NCBI GenBank assembly: GCA_017560255.1
Contig: JAFYOI010000058.1
Location: 120,370-184,369, forward strand
Length of the DNA: 64,000 nucleotides
Source: Clostridia bacterium
Lineage (GTDB): Bacteria; Bacillota; Clostridia; Oscillospirales; Acutalibacteraceae
Reading direction: 5' to 3'
Shown: piece by piece, positions 48,316 to 58,263 of the stretch
Layout of the letters: every line of letters begins with the position of its first letter
Numbering within the stretch: the first letter of the stretch is position 1
Position numbers and translations under genes: made by a program
Notes under the pieces: generated by a model
Databases searched by the model: none
Seen by the model: the letters and a program-made list of their open reading frames with translations, nothing else
Told to the model about the DNA's origin: nothing

Positions 48316-50325
48316 CTAAACTCTGCCGAAGTCCTTGTCAATTTCCCTTTTCGGCATTGAGATACATATCGGTCTGCCGTGGGGGCAGTAACGGATATCG
48401 TCACGCTTTAAAAGTTCACCAACAAAGATATTCATTTCATAATCCGACGTCTTATCGCCCGATTTTATTGCCGCTCTGCATGCAACATTATGCAGTATCC
48501 AGTCCATCTTTTCCGTTTCAACGGCACGCTTATTCTTACTGAGATAATCGGCAATCTCCGTAACGGAACTGGCAATATCTTCATTCTGCAGGATAAGCGG
48601 CACCTGACGGACAAGCACTGTTCCGTCGCCATAATCCTCAACTTCAAAACCCATTGAAGCGAAGGTGTCAAGATTTTCAACCGCGGCAACGTACTCATCC
48701 CTGCTGAGCAGTACGGTAATAGGTCTTAAAAGAATCTGCCCCTCGGGAGTTTTGAGATTGTGCTTTAATTTTTCGTAAATCATCCGCTCGTGTGCGGCGT
48801 GTTTGTCGATAAAGAGAAGTTCTTTTTCAAGTTCAACAATTATATAGGTTTTGAACGCCTCTCCGATTACTCTGTAATTTTCAACTTTTGCGTTGTAGTA
48901 GTCGGATTTTTTTTCATTTTCTTCAATTACCGTTTCCTCCACAACCTCGGCTTTCATTTCCGACGGTTGCGGCTCGTCTTGATTTTTGACAATTTCTTCC
49001 ATGTCAATAATTTCTTCTATAATTTCAACAACGGCAGGTTGTACCGTTTTTTCGCATTTTTCCTCGGTAATTTCTTCTTTTGCAGTGTTATAGGAAACTT
49101 CTGTATCCCTCACAGCAGTGCACGTATCACTTTGAGGAGCAACTGCCGGCTCGGTGTTTTTGACAGGTACTTTTGTTTCCTGCACCTTCGGCTTTTCTTC
49201 AAAAACAATCTGCTCTATTGTCGTTTGCTCCGTCATTTTCGGAGATGGATTTTCGGGCTTATAAACGCTCTCAAAGAACGACCCGAGATTTTTCTTAGGC
49301 GGCTGATAATCGTAACGCTTGTACGTACTTACGCTATCGCCATTTTGCACCGCCGTTTTGCAAGCATAGTAAACCGCCTCAAAAACCGCCTTTTCGTTGA
49401 CGAACCTCACCTGTGTTTTAGCGGGATGCACGTTTACGTCAACAAGATTGGGCGCAAGACAAATATCAAGCACGCATGACGGATGTTTACCGACCATAAT
49501 TGCACCTTTATACGCCTCCTCAACGGCTTTCATTGCCGTAGGAGATTTAACCATTCTGCCGTTCACAAAGAAATGCTGCATATTTCTGTTGGGTCGTGAA
49601 GCAACGGGACGGCTTATGTATCCCGTAACTTTGATAAAGTCGAATTCGTAATTTACAGGAATAAGTTGTTCCGAAAATTCCCTACCATAAAGACTGCGCA
49701 AAACAGTGAGAATATCTCCGTCACCGCTTGTCTGCAAAGAAACTTTACCGTCTTTAATAAATCTTACCGCAATTTCCGGATGAGACATTGCAACCCTCTC
49801 GACTACACTGTAAACCGCGCTCGCCTCAGTTGCATCCTTTTTAAGAAACTTCATACGTGCGGGTACGTTGCAGAACAAATCCCTGACGATGATTGTTGTT
49901 CCCTTTGGGCAACCCGCATCGTCAATTTCCTTGATTTCACCTGCATGGACTACACAACGCGTACCTATCTCATCGCTTTCAAACCTTGTGAGCATTTCCG
50001 TACGGGAAACGGCGCAGATTGACGCAAGCGCCTCACCCCTGAAACCGAAAGTACAAATATGCTCCAAATCCTGTTCAGAGAGCACCTTGCTCGTAGCGTG
50101 GCTGACAAATGCCAGAGGTACGTCCTCACGCTGAATGCCACAACCGTTGTCCGTAACGCGCATATAAACACTGCCGCCATTCTGGATTTCAACGGTGATG
50201 TTTGTTGCGCCCGCATCTATTGAATTTTCAACCAATTCCTTTATTACCGAGGCAGGACGTTCAACGACTTCGCCCGCGGCAATAAGTTCGGCAACTTCCT
50301 TAGTAAGAACGTTTATTCTTGCCAA
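48316..50325 (-). CDS. mutL: DNA mismatch repair protein MutL
   Basis: MutL (669 residues) couples mismatch recognition to strand incision. The GHKL ATPase domain shows ELVENSIDAGAT, TDNGCGI and GFRGEALASI within the first 110 residues. A linker of about 180 acidic residues (about 345-490) follows. The C-terminal domain keeps the endonuclease motif DKHAAHERMIYE, ACRAA and CPHGRP, so nicking activity is expected, in line with a MutH-less organism. It lies 24 nt after mutS. Confidence 0.97.
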   Translation of the reverse strand: MARINVLTKEVAELIAAGEVVERPASVIKELVENSIDAGATNITVEIQNGGSVYMRVTDNGCGIQREDVPLAFVSHATSKVLSEQDLEHICTFGFRGEALASICAVSRTEMLTRFESDEIGTRCVVHAGEIKEIDDAGCPKGTTIIVRDLFCNVPARMKFLKKDATEASAVYSVVERVAMSHPEIAVRFIKDGKVSLQTSGDGDILTVLRSLYGREFSEQLIPVNYEFDFIKVTGYISRPVASRPNRNMQHFFVNGRMVKSPTAMKAVEEAYKGAIMVGKHPSCVLDICLAPNLVDVNVHPAKTQVRFVNEKAVFEAVYYACKTAVQNGDSVSTYKRYDYQPPKKNLGSFFESVYKPENPSPKMTEQTTIEQIVFEEKPKVQETKVPVKNTEPAVAPQSDTCTAVRDTEVSYNTAKEEITEEKCEKTVQPAVVEIIEEIIDMEEIVKNQDEPQPSEMKAEVVEETVIEENEKKSDYYNAKVENYRVIGEAFKTYIIVELEKELLFIDKHAAHERMIYEKLKHNLKTPEGQILLRPITVLLSRDEYVAAVENLDTFASMGFEVEDYGDGTVLVRQVPLILQNEDIASSVTEIADYLSKNKRAVETEKMDWILHNVACRAAIKSGDKTSDYEMNIFVGELLKRDDIRYCPHGRPICISMPKREIDKDFGRV

Positions 50326-50349
50326 GTTCAGTCCTCCCTCTGAATAATT

Positions 50350-52962
50350 TTATATTTTCTTCGCTTCGTTGATAAGTTCAAACAAAACACTCATTGCTTC
50401 AATGGGGGTAAGAGTATTTATATCAAGCATTTTGAGTTTTGAAACAATCTCACTCTCACCCATTGAGAACATTGAAAACTGTCCGCCATCGTCACGGTCG
50501 GAGGTTTTCTTTGCCTTTACAGGCACTTCCATACCGCTTTCAAGAGATTTTAAAACCTCTTTCGCACGCTGTACTACAGAATCAGGCACACCCGCAAGTT
50601 TAGAAACCTCTATACCGTAACTGTCGTCTGCGCTGCCACGGACAATTCGTCTTAAAAACGTTATATCGTCGCCACGTTTCTTGACGGCAATATTGTAATT
50701 CTTGATTCCCTCAAGTTGATCTTCTATTTCAGTAAGTTCGTGATAATGCGTTGCAAAAAGAGTCTTTGCACCGAGTTTCTTTGTATCTGCGGCAAATTCA
50801 AGCACTGCGCGGGCGATACTCATACCGTCAAAGGTAGAAGTTCCGCGTCCGATCTCGTCAAAAATTATAAGACTCCTTTTTGTTGCAGTTTTTAATATCT
50901 CCGCAACCTCGCTCATCTCAACCATAAAGGTTGACTGTCCTGAAGCAAGGTCATCGGAAGCACCTATTCTTGTAAAAATATTATCGACGATGCACATTGT
51001 GGCGCTCGCCGCGGGGACAAAACTTCCGATCTGCGCCATAAGGGAAATAAGCGCAACCTGGCGCATATAGGTTGACTTTCCCGCCATATTCGGTCCTGTA
51101 ATAATTGCAAGTCTGTTGTCGGAGCAATCAAGGAAAGTGTCATTCGGGACGAACAACGACGAATTTGAAATCGACTCCACAACAGGATGCCTACCCTCTT
51201 TTACGTTGATAACGTCACCGTCGGTCATTTCGGGACGTACGTAATTATTGGAGATAGCAACGTTTGCAAGCGAACAGAGAACATCAAGCCTTGAAACCGC
51301 ATTTGCAGTTCTCTGAATTCTTGTATAATTCTGCGCTACAATTTCTCTGACTTCATTGAAAAGTTCATATTCAAGGCTTACAATTCGGTCTTTCGCGCCA
51401 AGAATCTTGCTTTCAAGGTCCTTGAGTTCACCCGTTATGTAACGCTCGCAATTAGTCAAAGTCTGTTTTCTGATGTAATGTTCGGGAACAAGATCCTTGT
51501 AGGTGTTGAGAACCTCAATGTAATAACCGAAAACGCGGTTATAACTGATTTTGAGTTTCTTTATTCCCGTTGTTTCCTGCTCACGCGCCTCAATGTCGGA
51601 AATAATACCCTTGCCGTTTTCCATAATGCTGCGAAGTTCATCAACTTCCCCATTATAGCCGTCGCGGATCATTCCACCCTCACGAACGGAAAACGGAGGC
51701 TCGTCCACAATTGCGTTTACAATCAACTCCCTGACATCTGAAAGAACGTCAATGTCGGAGAAAATCTCTTTAAGCATACCGCTTTTGCAACCGCTTACAA
51801 GATTTTTAATATCGGGCAGGCAGGAAAACGCTTCGGCAAGGGTACGCAAAACCTTTGCATTTGCCGTTGCGTAAATAACGCGGGTCATAAGGCGTTCAAT
51901 ATCTTTCACGCTCTTTAAATACTCGCATATTTCCATAAGCATAACCCCGTTTGAACACAGTTCTTCAACGGCGGTATGCCTGCTTATAATCTGGGGCAAA
52001 CTGAGAAGCGGTCTGTCAATCCACGCGCGGATAAGACGCTTACCCATTGCCGTTTTTGTTTTATCGAGGACGCCGAGGAGTGAGCCTTTTTTAGAGCCGT
52101 TTCGCATCGTTTCGGTAAGTTCGAGATTGCGACGGGTTGAAAGATTAAGAGCCATATACTCCGCACTGAGATAAAACTCAACGTCCGTTATATTGTCAGC
52201 CGATTTCTTCTGCGTTCCGCTCAGATAATCAAGCGTTTTCCCAAGAGCACAAACCGCATAAGTATAGCCAACGTCGAAAAGTTCCGATACGTCACTGACT
52301 TTGAAGTGGGACAATACGGTTGCTCGACAAGTTTCAAAATCAAACTCCAAGTCCTCCACAACGTTTACAACACAGCCGATGCGGTTCTTTACAAAATCCG
52401 CAAAGACTTTGTTTTTGGAGTAAGAGAGGTTTACCACCAACTCACTGGGGCGATATTTTCCGAGTTCATTTTCAATCTGCATCTCAACGTCGCCGCCCGT
52501 AAGTTCGGTGAGGAAAACCTGTCCCGTGGATAAATCAGCGAAGCAAACGCTCGCTCTGCCGTCAACGGCATACACGCAGGACAGAAAATTGTTTTTTCCT
52601 TCATCGAGCATATCCCCGTCACAGACTGTACCGGGGGTAATAACACGGATGACATCTCTTTTTACAACACCCTTTGCCTCGGCAGGATTTTCAAGTTGCT
52701 CACAGATTGCCACTTTATATCCTCTTGCAACAAGTTTTGCAATATAGGAATCTGCACTGTGAAACGGAACACCGCACATCGGCGCGCGCTCCGCCTGCCC
52801 GCAGTCACGACCTGTCAGAACAAGGTCAAGTTCCTGCGAAGCGGTTATTGCATCCTGAAAAAACATTTCATAAAAATCGCCAAGTCGATAGAACAGTATT
52901 GCATCCTCGTAATTCGCTTTTACCGCAAAATACTGTTTCATCATTGGTGTAAATTCTGCCAT
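50350..52962 (-). CDS. mutS: DNA mismatch repair protein MutS
   Basis: MutS (870 residues) binds mismatches as a dimer. The N-terminal mismatch-reading region has PMMKQYFAVKANYEDAILFYRLGDFYEMF, here split as PMMKQYFAVK and FYRLGDFYEMF. The C-terminal ATPase has Walker A GPNMAGKSTYM and Walker B IIFDEIGRGTSTFDG. The ATG at 52962 is preferred over an in-frame GTG 9 nt upstream, because AAAAGG lies 8 nt before it. It follows the YlbF/YmcA gene, the same order as ymcB-ymcA-mutS-mutL in Bacillus. Confidence 0.97.
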   Translation of the reverse strand: MAEFTPMMKQYFAVKANYEDAILFYRLGDFYEMFFQDAITASQELDLVLTGRDCGQAERAPMCGVPFHSADSYIAKLVARGYKVAICEQLENPAEAKGVVKRDVIRVITPGTVCDGDMLDEGKNNFLSCVYAVDGRASVCFADLSTGQVFLTELTGGDVEMQIENELGKYRPSELVVNLSYSKNKVFADFVKNRIGCVVNVVEDLEFDFETCRATVLSHFKVSDVSELFDVGYTYAVCALGKTLDYLSGTQKKSADNITDVEFYLSAEYMALNLSTRRNLELTETMRNGSKKGSLLGVLDKTKTAMGKRLIRAWIDRPLLSLPQIISRHTAVEELCSNGVMLMEICEYLKSVKDIERLMTRVIYATANAKVLRTLAEAFSCLPDIKNLVSGCKSGMLKEIFSDIDVLSDVRELIVNAIVDEPPFSVREGGMIRDGYNGEVDELRSIMENGKGIISDIEAREQETTGIKKLKISYNRVFGYYIEVLNTYKDLVPEHYIRKQTLTNCERYITGELKDLESKILGAKDRIVSLEYELFNEVREIVAQNYTRIQRTANAVSRLDVLCSLANVAISNNYVRPEMTDGDVINVKEGRHPVVESISNSSLFVPNDTFLDCSDNRLAIITGPNMAGKSTYMRQVALISLMAQIGSFVPAASATMCIVDNIFTRIGASDDLASGQSTFMVEMSEVAEILKTATKRSLIIFDEIGRGTSTFDGMSIARAVLEFAADTKKLGAKTLFATHYHELTEIEDQLEGIKNYNIAVKKRGDDITFLRRIVRGSADDSYGIEVSKLAGVPDSVVQRAKEVLKSLESGMEVPVKAKKTSDRDDGGQFSMFSMGESEIVSKLKMLDINTLTPIEAMSVLFELINEAKKI

Positions 52963-52988
52963 CCGTATCACCTTTTAATCGTTATAAA

Positions 52989-53396
52989 TTAGTGACAACC
53001 GCCACAAGTTGAGCAACTTCCGCCGCAACCTTCGGGCTGGGGCTCACAAGTTTCGGGGTCTTCGCCCTCTGCACAAAGAGCGAGAATCTGAGAAATATAT
53101 TTCATCATCGCTTCCATCTTTGCATTTGCTTCGGTGTAAGCCTTCATATTCTCATTATTCATAATCTGCTCGTAGATTTCGTTGAACTCCTTATTGAGAA
53201 CTTCCATTTTGCTCTCATCTTTGTCCTCCTTGGAAGCCTCGTGCATATAACTCATTCTGATCATATTGATCTGATTGATTTTGTCCTGAAGGTCGCTGTC
53301 AGCGTCATTCTTTGCTCTCGCCTCAGCAAAAGCCTTGTATGCCTCATCCTCCTGAATTGCCTTTCCAAGTTGTCTTGTTGCTTCAATTACGTTCAT
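52989..53396 (-). CDS. YlbF/YmcA family protein with Cys-rich tail
   Basis: This 135-residue helical protein belongs to the YlbF/YmcA (RicF/RicA) family; with YaaT these form the Ric complex that assists RNase Y and the Spo0A phosphorelay in Bacillus. The helical core covers about 1-110 (VIEATRQLGKAIQEDEAYKA). The C-terminus has seven Cys and a final His (CAEGEDPETC, GCGGSCSTCGGCH), fitting an iron-sulfur or metal site; Ric complexes carry [4Fe-4S] clusters. The position between miaB and mutS makes it the positional counterpart of YmcA, while the Cys tail recalls YlbF. Confidence 0.88.
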   Translation of the reverse strand: MNVIEATRQLGKAIQEDEAYKAFAEARAKNDADSDLQDKINQINMIRMSYMHEASKEDKDESKMEVLNKEFNEIYEQIMNNENMKAYTEANAKMEAMMKYISQILALCAEGEDPETCEPQPEGCGGSCSTCGGCH

Positions 53397-53436
53397 TGTT
53401 ATTAACTCCTTTTGATTTTTATTTTATGCAGTCCGA

Positions 53437-54861
53437 TTAGTCCTGAACAAGTTCTCCCTTTAAAATCCAAGTCCTACATTCAGTTATACGAACGTTGCAA
53501 AATTGACCTATAATATTTTTATCCGCAGGGAAAATAATTATAACGTTGCCCTGTGTACGACCGCTCACGTTGCCCTTGTCGTCAATCTCCTCAGCAAGTA
53601 CACGGACGGTTTTGCCGCACATCTCGGCATTTCTCTCCCCTGCGATTTTTTCCTGCGCATCGGTAAGACGCTTGAAACGAGCCGTCTTTTCACGCAAAGT
53701 ATATTTATCCTCCATTTCCGCAGCAGGAGTACCCTTTCTTGCAGAAAAAATGAAAGTAAACAGTGAAGTAAATCTTACCCTCTCGATAAGGCTCAACGTA
53801 TCCTCAAACTCCTCCTCAGTTTCACCAGGGAATCCAACGATTACGTCACTTGTGACAGACAAATCAGGCATAAGTTCGTAAGCATAATCGATAAGTGAAA
53901 GATATTTCTCACGCGTGTACGAGCGATTCATCGCCGCAAGCACACGATCGTTTCCCGACTGGAAGGGCAAGTGGATATGTTTTGCAACCTTATCACACTG
54001 TGCCATAGTTTCAAGCAATTCGCGTGTGCAATCCTTCGGGTGAGAGGTCATAAAACGGACGATGAATTCGCCCTCTATATCGTTGATTTGTCTTAAAAGT
54101 CTTGCAAAATCGATATCCTCATCGAGTCCTTTACCGTAGGAATTTACGTTTTGTCCAAGCAGGGTTATATCCTTATACCCTTGCTTGACAAGTTCTTTAA
54201 ACTCCTCAATGATAAGTTTTGATTCACGGCTACGCTCCCTGCCCCTTACGTAAGGCACGATACAATAACTGCAGAAATTGTTGCATCCATACATTATCGG
54301 AAGCCACGCTTTAACTCCTGAATCACGATAGGTCGGAAGTCCCTCCGCAATAACACCCTCCTCATCGGGAATTGAAAAAATGCGGTTGCGGTCATTGAGA
54401 AGCGAGAAAATATATTCGGGCAGTTTATGAATAACGTGCGTTCCGAAAACCAGATCAACGTAAGGAAAACTTTTCTTTATCTTTTCTGCAATATGGGGTT
54501 GTTGCATCATACATCCACAAAGAGCGATTATCAGATCTCTGTTGCGACGTTTGTTGTGTTTGAGTGCGCCGACATTTCCGAAAACTCTGTCCTCGGCGTG
54601 CTCACGGATTGCGCAGGTATTGAAAAGAATGAGATCTGCGTTTGAGTCGTCATCCGTCATTTCAAAACCCATAGCGCAGAGCATTCCACGGATACGCTCA
54701 CTATCACTGACGTTACCCTGACAACCATAGGTACGTACATAGGCAAGAGGTGTTCTTCCCGCGAAAATTTCGCTGAGTTTTTTTCTCACTGCTTCGGTAT
54801 ATTCAAACTGTATTTTAAGTTCCTCAACGGGAACTGTGACTTGTTTCTTTCTCGTTTCCAA
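53437..54861 (-). CDS. miaB: tRNA-2-methylthio-N6-dimethylallyladenosine synthase MiaB
   Basis: MiaB (474 residues) adds the methylthio group to i6A37 using two iron-sulfur clusters. The N-terminal cluster Cys lie in TYGCQGNVSDSE, NTCAIREHAEDR and CGCMMQQ. The radical SAM motif is CNNFCSYCIVP. A TRAM domain ends the protein. The start is TTG, with AAGGAG 10 nt upstream. It is the first gene of the very long minus-strand train that runs to the transketolase genes. Confidence 0.96.
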   Translation of the reverse strand: METRKKQVTVPVEELKIQFEYTEAVRKKLSEIFAGRTPLAYVRTYGCQGNVSDSERIRGMLCAMGFEMTDDDSNADLILFNTCAIREHAEDRVFGNVGALKHNKRRNRDLIIALCGCMMQQPHIAEKIKKSFPYVDLVFGTHVIHKLPEYIFSLLNDRNRIFSIPDEEGVIAEGLPTYRDSGVKAWLPIMYGCNNFCSYCIVPYVRGRERSRESKLIIEEFKELVKQGYKDITLLGQNVNSYGKGLDEDIDFARLLRQINDIEGEFIVRFMTSHPKDCTRELLETMAQCDKVAKHIHLPFQSGNDRVLAAMNRSYTREKYLSLIDYAYELMPDLSVTSDVIVGFPGETEEEFEDTLSLIERVRFTSLFTFIFSARKGTPAAEMEDKYTLREKTARFKRLTDAQEKIAGERNAEMCGKTVRVLAEEIDDKGNVSGRTQGNVIIIFPADKNIIGQFCNVRITECRTWILKGELVQD

Positions 54862-54907
54862 AAGCGAGCAACTCCTTGTTTAAATGCACATTTTTATACA
54901 ATTCTAC

Positions 54908-54936
54908 ATTATACTACTTAATGCTCATATCTTCAA
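54908..54936 (-). promoter_or_regulatory. sigma-A promoter of miaB and the long downstream train
   Basis: On the minus strand TTGAAG (54931-54936) and a consensus TATAAT (54908-54913) are 17 bp apart. It lies 47 bp before miaB, and no other clear promoter or strong terminator was seen in the next 17 kb. Confidence 0.8.
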
Positions 54937-54995
54937 GAAAAATTTTGAGTAAAATTATATTTTTTATATAATTATATATAATCATATAGTTGTGT

Positions 54996-55024
54996 TTGAC
55001 TTTTCATTTTCCAAGTAGTAAAAT
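54996..55024 (+). promoter_or_regulatory. sigma-A promoter of tmcAL
   Basis: TTGACT (54996-55001) and TAAAAT (55019-55024) are 17 bp apart. It diverges from the miaB promoter across about 60 bp of AT-rich DNA. Confidence 0.75.
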
Positions 55025-55062
55025 ATTCTTTATAGTATACTGCTACAAAGGGAGGGGAAACC

Positions 55063-56262
55063 GTGAAAATTGCAGGCGTTGTTGCCGAATACAATCCGTT
55101 CCACAACGGTCACAAATATCAGATTGAACAGATGAGAAAAAACGGCGTTACCCACGTTGTTGCGGTTATGAGCGGCAATTTTGTTCAACGCGGTGATTTT
55201 GCTATAACTTCAAAATGGGAAAGAGCGCAATCCGCCGTCATGAACGGCGTTGATCTTGTCATTGAACTACCCTCCCCCTATGCACTTTCATCTGCGCAGG
55301 GTTTCGCACAGTCAGCAACATACATTCTGACCGCGCTGGGTTGTGTTGACGAGATTTATTTCGGATGCGAATGCGGTGATGTTGAGATTATAAAGAAAAT
55401 TGCTGAATCAATGCTTTCAAAAGAATATCCAAGGCGACTTACCGCATCGTTGGATGAGGGTATTTCCTACCCCGCAGCGTGTGAGAAAGCGGTACGTGAA
55501 ATACTCGCAGACAAGTACAATGACGAACTCAAATTCCCAAACAACCTACTTGCTACAGAGTACGTAAAAGCGCTTATGGAATACGATTCAAAAATTACTC
55601 CCTGCGCCATTAAAAGAGTCGGTTCTATGCACGATAGCGCTGATGCAAACGGACAATTTGCATCAGCCTCTGCAATTCGTCAAACCCTCATAAATCAAGG
55701 GGTTGACGGCATTCGCGATTATGTTCCTATTTCAACGTTCAAACTGCTTTCACGCTCACAATCACTCGGTAAATCTCCCTGTGATTTAACTCGACTTGAA
55801 CGCGCTTTTTTATCAAAATTAAGAGCCCTATCCCCCGCCGATTTCAAAGATATTCCGGACGTTTCAGAGGGCCTTGAAAACAGAATAGCCGATGCTGTAA
55901 AAACAAGTTTAACGCTTGAGGAATTATACGAAAAAGTAAAAACAAAGCGCTACACTCATTCAAGAATCAGGCGGATTATTTTGCGCACTTTTCTGGGTAT
56001 TACTTCACGTTACTCTGCTTCTCCTCCCCCATACGCTCGCATACTCGCGTGCAACGTTAAGGGGCGACAAATAATTAAAAAGGCAAAAAAAATTACCACT
56101 ATTCCCATCATAACTAAACCTGCACATATCTTAAGAATGAGCAATCCCTTTGCAAAGAGATTGTTTGAAAAAGAAAACGAACTTACGGATATTTTTTCGC
56201 TTTCTTCTCCCGTCCCACAACCTTGCGCATTGGAATTAACCGAAAATTTATACGTTGAATAA
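55063..56262 (+). CDS. tmcAL: tRNA(Met) cytidine acetate ligase TmcAL (YlbM)
   Basis: TmcAL (399 residues) activates acetate with ATP and acetylates C34 of elongator tRNA-Met. The nucleotidyltransferase-type start GVVAEYNPFHNGHKYQIEQ with the HNGH signature, then VVAVMSGNFVQRGDFA and the ELPSPYALSSAQGFA run, match the YlbM family. The start is GTG, with GGGAGG about 7 nt upstream. The gene precedes metG, so tRNA-Met modification and charging genes are adjacent. Confidence 0.93.
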   Translation: MKIAGVVAEYNPFHNGHKYQIEQMRKNGVTHVVAVMSGNFVQRGDFAITSKWERAQSAVMNGVDLVIELPSPYALSSAQGFAQSATYILTALGCVDEIYFGCECGDVEIIKKIAESMLSKEYPRRLTASLDEGISYPAACEKAVREILADKYNDELKFPNNLLATEYVKALMEYDSKITPCAIKRVGSMHDSADANGQFASASAIRQTLINQGVDGIRDYVPISTFKLLSRSQSLGKSPCDLTRLERAFLSKLRALSPADFKDIPDVSEGLENRIADAVKTSLTLEELYEKVKTKRYTHSRIRRIILRTFLGITSRYSASPPPYARILACNVKGRQIIKKAKKITTIPIITKPAHILRMSNPFAKRLFEKENELTDIFSLSSPVPQPCALELTENLYVE

Positions 56263-56263
56263 C

Positions 56264-56292
56264 TTGTATTTTTTTGTTATAGATTATATAAT
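56264..56292 (+). promoter_or_regulatory. promoter of metG-tatD-dnaE
   Basis: TTGTAT (56264-56269) and a consensus TATAAT (56287-56292) are 17 bp apart, right after the tmcAL stop. A second TATAAT follows 4 bp further on. Confidence 0.65.
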
Positions 56293-56330
56293 TGTATAAT
56301 ATACATCCTAACTTAAAGGAGGACTCTGTT

Positions 56331-58262
56331 TTGAAAGAGAAATTTTATATTACAACCGCTATTGCATACACCTCGCGAAAACCGCATATCGGCAACAGTT
56401 ACGAAATTGTGTTGACCGATGCAATTGCAAGATACAAGCGTTTGCAGGGTTATGACGTTTTCTTCCTCACAGGAACTGACGAACACGGACAAAAGATTGA
56501 AGAAATCGCAAAGGCTGAGAACGTTTCGCCGAAACAGTACGTTGACAAAATCGCAGGAGAAATCCGAGAAATCTGCGATTTACTCAATACAACCTACGAC
56601 CGTTTCATCAGGACAACCGATGAACAGCACGAGAAGACTGTACAAAAGATTTTCAAGAAACTCTACGATAACGGAGATATTTACAAGAGCGTTTACGAGG
56701 GCCTTTATTGCACACCTTGTGAGAGTTTCTGGACTGCGGCTCAGGTTGAAGACGGCAAATGCCCCGACTGCGGCAGACCTGTTAAACCCGCACAAGAGGA
56801 AGCATACTTCCTGAAATTATCAAAATATCAGAAGCAACTTGAACAATTCATCGAGGACAACCCCGATTTCATCTATCCCGAAAGCCGTAAAAAAGAGATG
56901 ATCAATAACTTCATCAAACCCGGCTTGCAAGATTTGTGCGTTTCTAGAACGTCTTTCAAATGGGGTATTCCCGTAACTTTTGATGACAATCACGTTATTT
57001 ACGTATGGATTGACGCGCTTTCCAATTACATCACTGCAATCGGTTACGATCCCGACGGAAGCAGCGCGGAATACAAAAAATACTGGCCCGCTGACGTTCA
57101 TATCGTCGGCAAGGATATCGTGCGTTTCCACACGATTTACTGGCCGATTATGCTTATGGCTCTCGGTGAGCCGCTCCCGAAAAAAGTATTCGGTCATCCG
57201 TGGCTCTTATTTGGCACGGACAAAATGAGCAAATCAAGGGGCAACGTTATTTACGCCGACGACCTTGTAAAACAGTTCGGTGTTGATGCAGTAAGATACT
57301 ATCTCCTCTCCGAGATGCCCTATACCTCTGACGGCTCAATTATGTATGAAACCATCATCGAAAGATTTAATTCCGACCTTGCAAACACACTTGGAAACCT
57401 TGTAAACCGCACGATTGCGATGAGTAACAAATACTTCGGAGGAAAGGTGCTTGCACCGACCGCAAAAGAAGAACTTGACGATGAACTTTCTTCACTCGCT
57501 CTTGAAACCGTTGGTGCGGTTGAAAAACTCATGAGTGAATACAGAATTTCCGATGCTCTCAACGCAATCTTTACTCTTGCAAGACGCAGCAATAAATACA
57601 TTGATGAAACAATGCCGTGGGCTCTTGCCAAGGATGAAGAAAAGACCGAGCGTCTTGGTACTGTACTTTATAATTTGCTCGAATCCATCCGTTATCTTGC
57701 AGTTTTGCTCACACCTTTCATGCCCGACACGGCTACAAGTATTTTTGAACAACTTAATACGGACGTACGCTCTTATGAGTCACTTTCTGCTTTCGGCAGA
57801 CTTGTTGCAGGTAACAACGTTGGCACGGCAACTCCCCTCTTCTCACGTATCGACGCTGAAAAGTTCCTTGCAGAACTCATCAAACAGCAGGAGGAAGAGC
57901 AGAAGAAGGCTGAAACTCCGAAGATTGAAGGACTTGCAGAAATTGATTTTGACACGTTCACAAAAGTTGAACTCCGTGTTGCCGAAATCAAAGAATGTGA
58001 AAAAATCAAAAAGGCAAAGAAACTTCTCAGACTTGTACTTGACGACGGCACAGGCACACCGCGTCAGGTAGTTTCGGGAATTGCTACGTGGTACGAACCC
58101 GAAGCGCTTGTCGGCAGGAAGATTGTTCTTGTTGCCAACCTCAAGCCCGCTAAACTCTGTGGAGTTGAAAGTTGCGGAATGATTCTCGCCGCTGACTGCT
58201 CCGAAACAGACGTTAAACTCATTTTCGTTGACGATATGCCCAACGGTGCAAGGATCAGATAA
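56331..58262 (+). CDS. metG: methionyl-tRNA synthetase
   Basis: MetG (643 residues) charges tRNA-Met. The HIGH-type motif is in YTSRKPHIGNSYEI, the zinc-knuckle Cys in CTPCESFW and CPDCGRP, and the KMSKS loop in DKMSKSRGNV. A C-terminal EMAP-like tRNA-binding domain starts near residue 540 (FTKVELRVAEIKECEKIKKA). The start is a TTG at 56331, chosen because AAAGGAGG lies 8 nt upstream; the open frame further upstream has no support. It continues directly into the TatD gene. Confidence 0.96.
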   Translation: MKEKFYITTAIAYTSRKPHIGNSYEIVLTDAIARYKRLQGYDVFFLTGTDEHGQKIEEIAKAENVSPKQYVDKIAGEIREICDLLNTTYDRFIRTTDEQHEKTVQKIFKKLYDNGDIYKSVYEGLYCTPCESFWTAAQVEDGKCPDCGRPVKPAQEEAYFLKLSKYQKQLEQFIEDNPDFIYPESRKKEMINNFIKPGLQDLCVSRTSFKWGIPVTFDDNHVIYVWIDALSNYITAIGYDPDGSSAEYKKYWPADVHIVGKDIVRFHTIYWPIMLMALGEPLPKKVFGHPWLLFGTDKMSKSRGNVIYADDLVKQFGVDAVRYYLLSEMPYTSDGSIMYETIIERFNSDLANTLGNLVNRTIAMSNKYFGGKVLAPTAKEELDDELSSLALETVGAVEKLMSEYRISDALNAIFTLARRSNKYIDETMPWALAKDEEKTERLGTVLYNLLESIRYLAVLLTPFMPDTATSIFEQLNTDVRSYESLSAFGRLVAGNNVGTATPLFSRIDAEKFLAELIKQQEEEQKKAETPKIEGLAEIDFDTFTKVELRVAEIKECEKIKKAKKLLRLVLDDGTGTPRQVVSGIATWYEPEALVGRKIVLVANLKPAKLCGVESCGMILAADCSETDVKLIFVDDMPNGARIR

Positions 58263-58263
58263 T

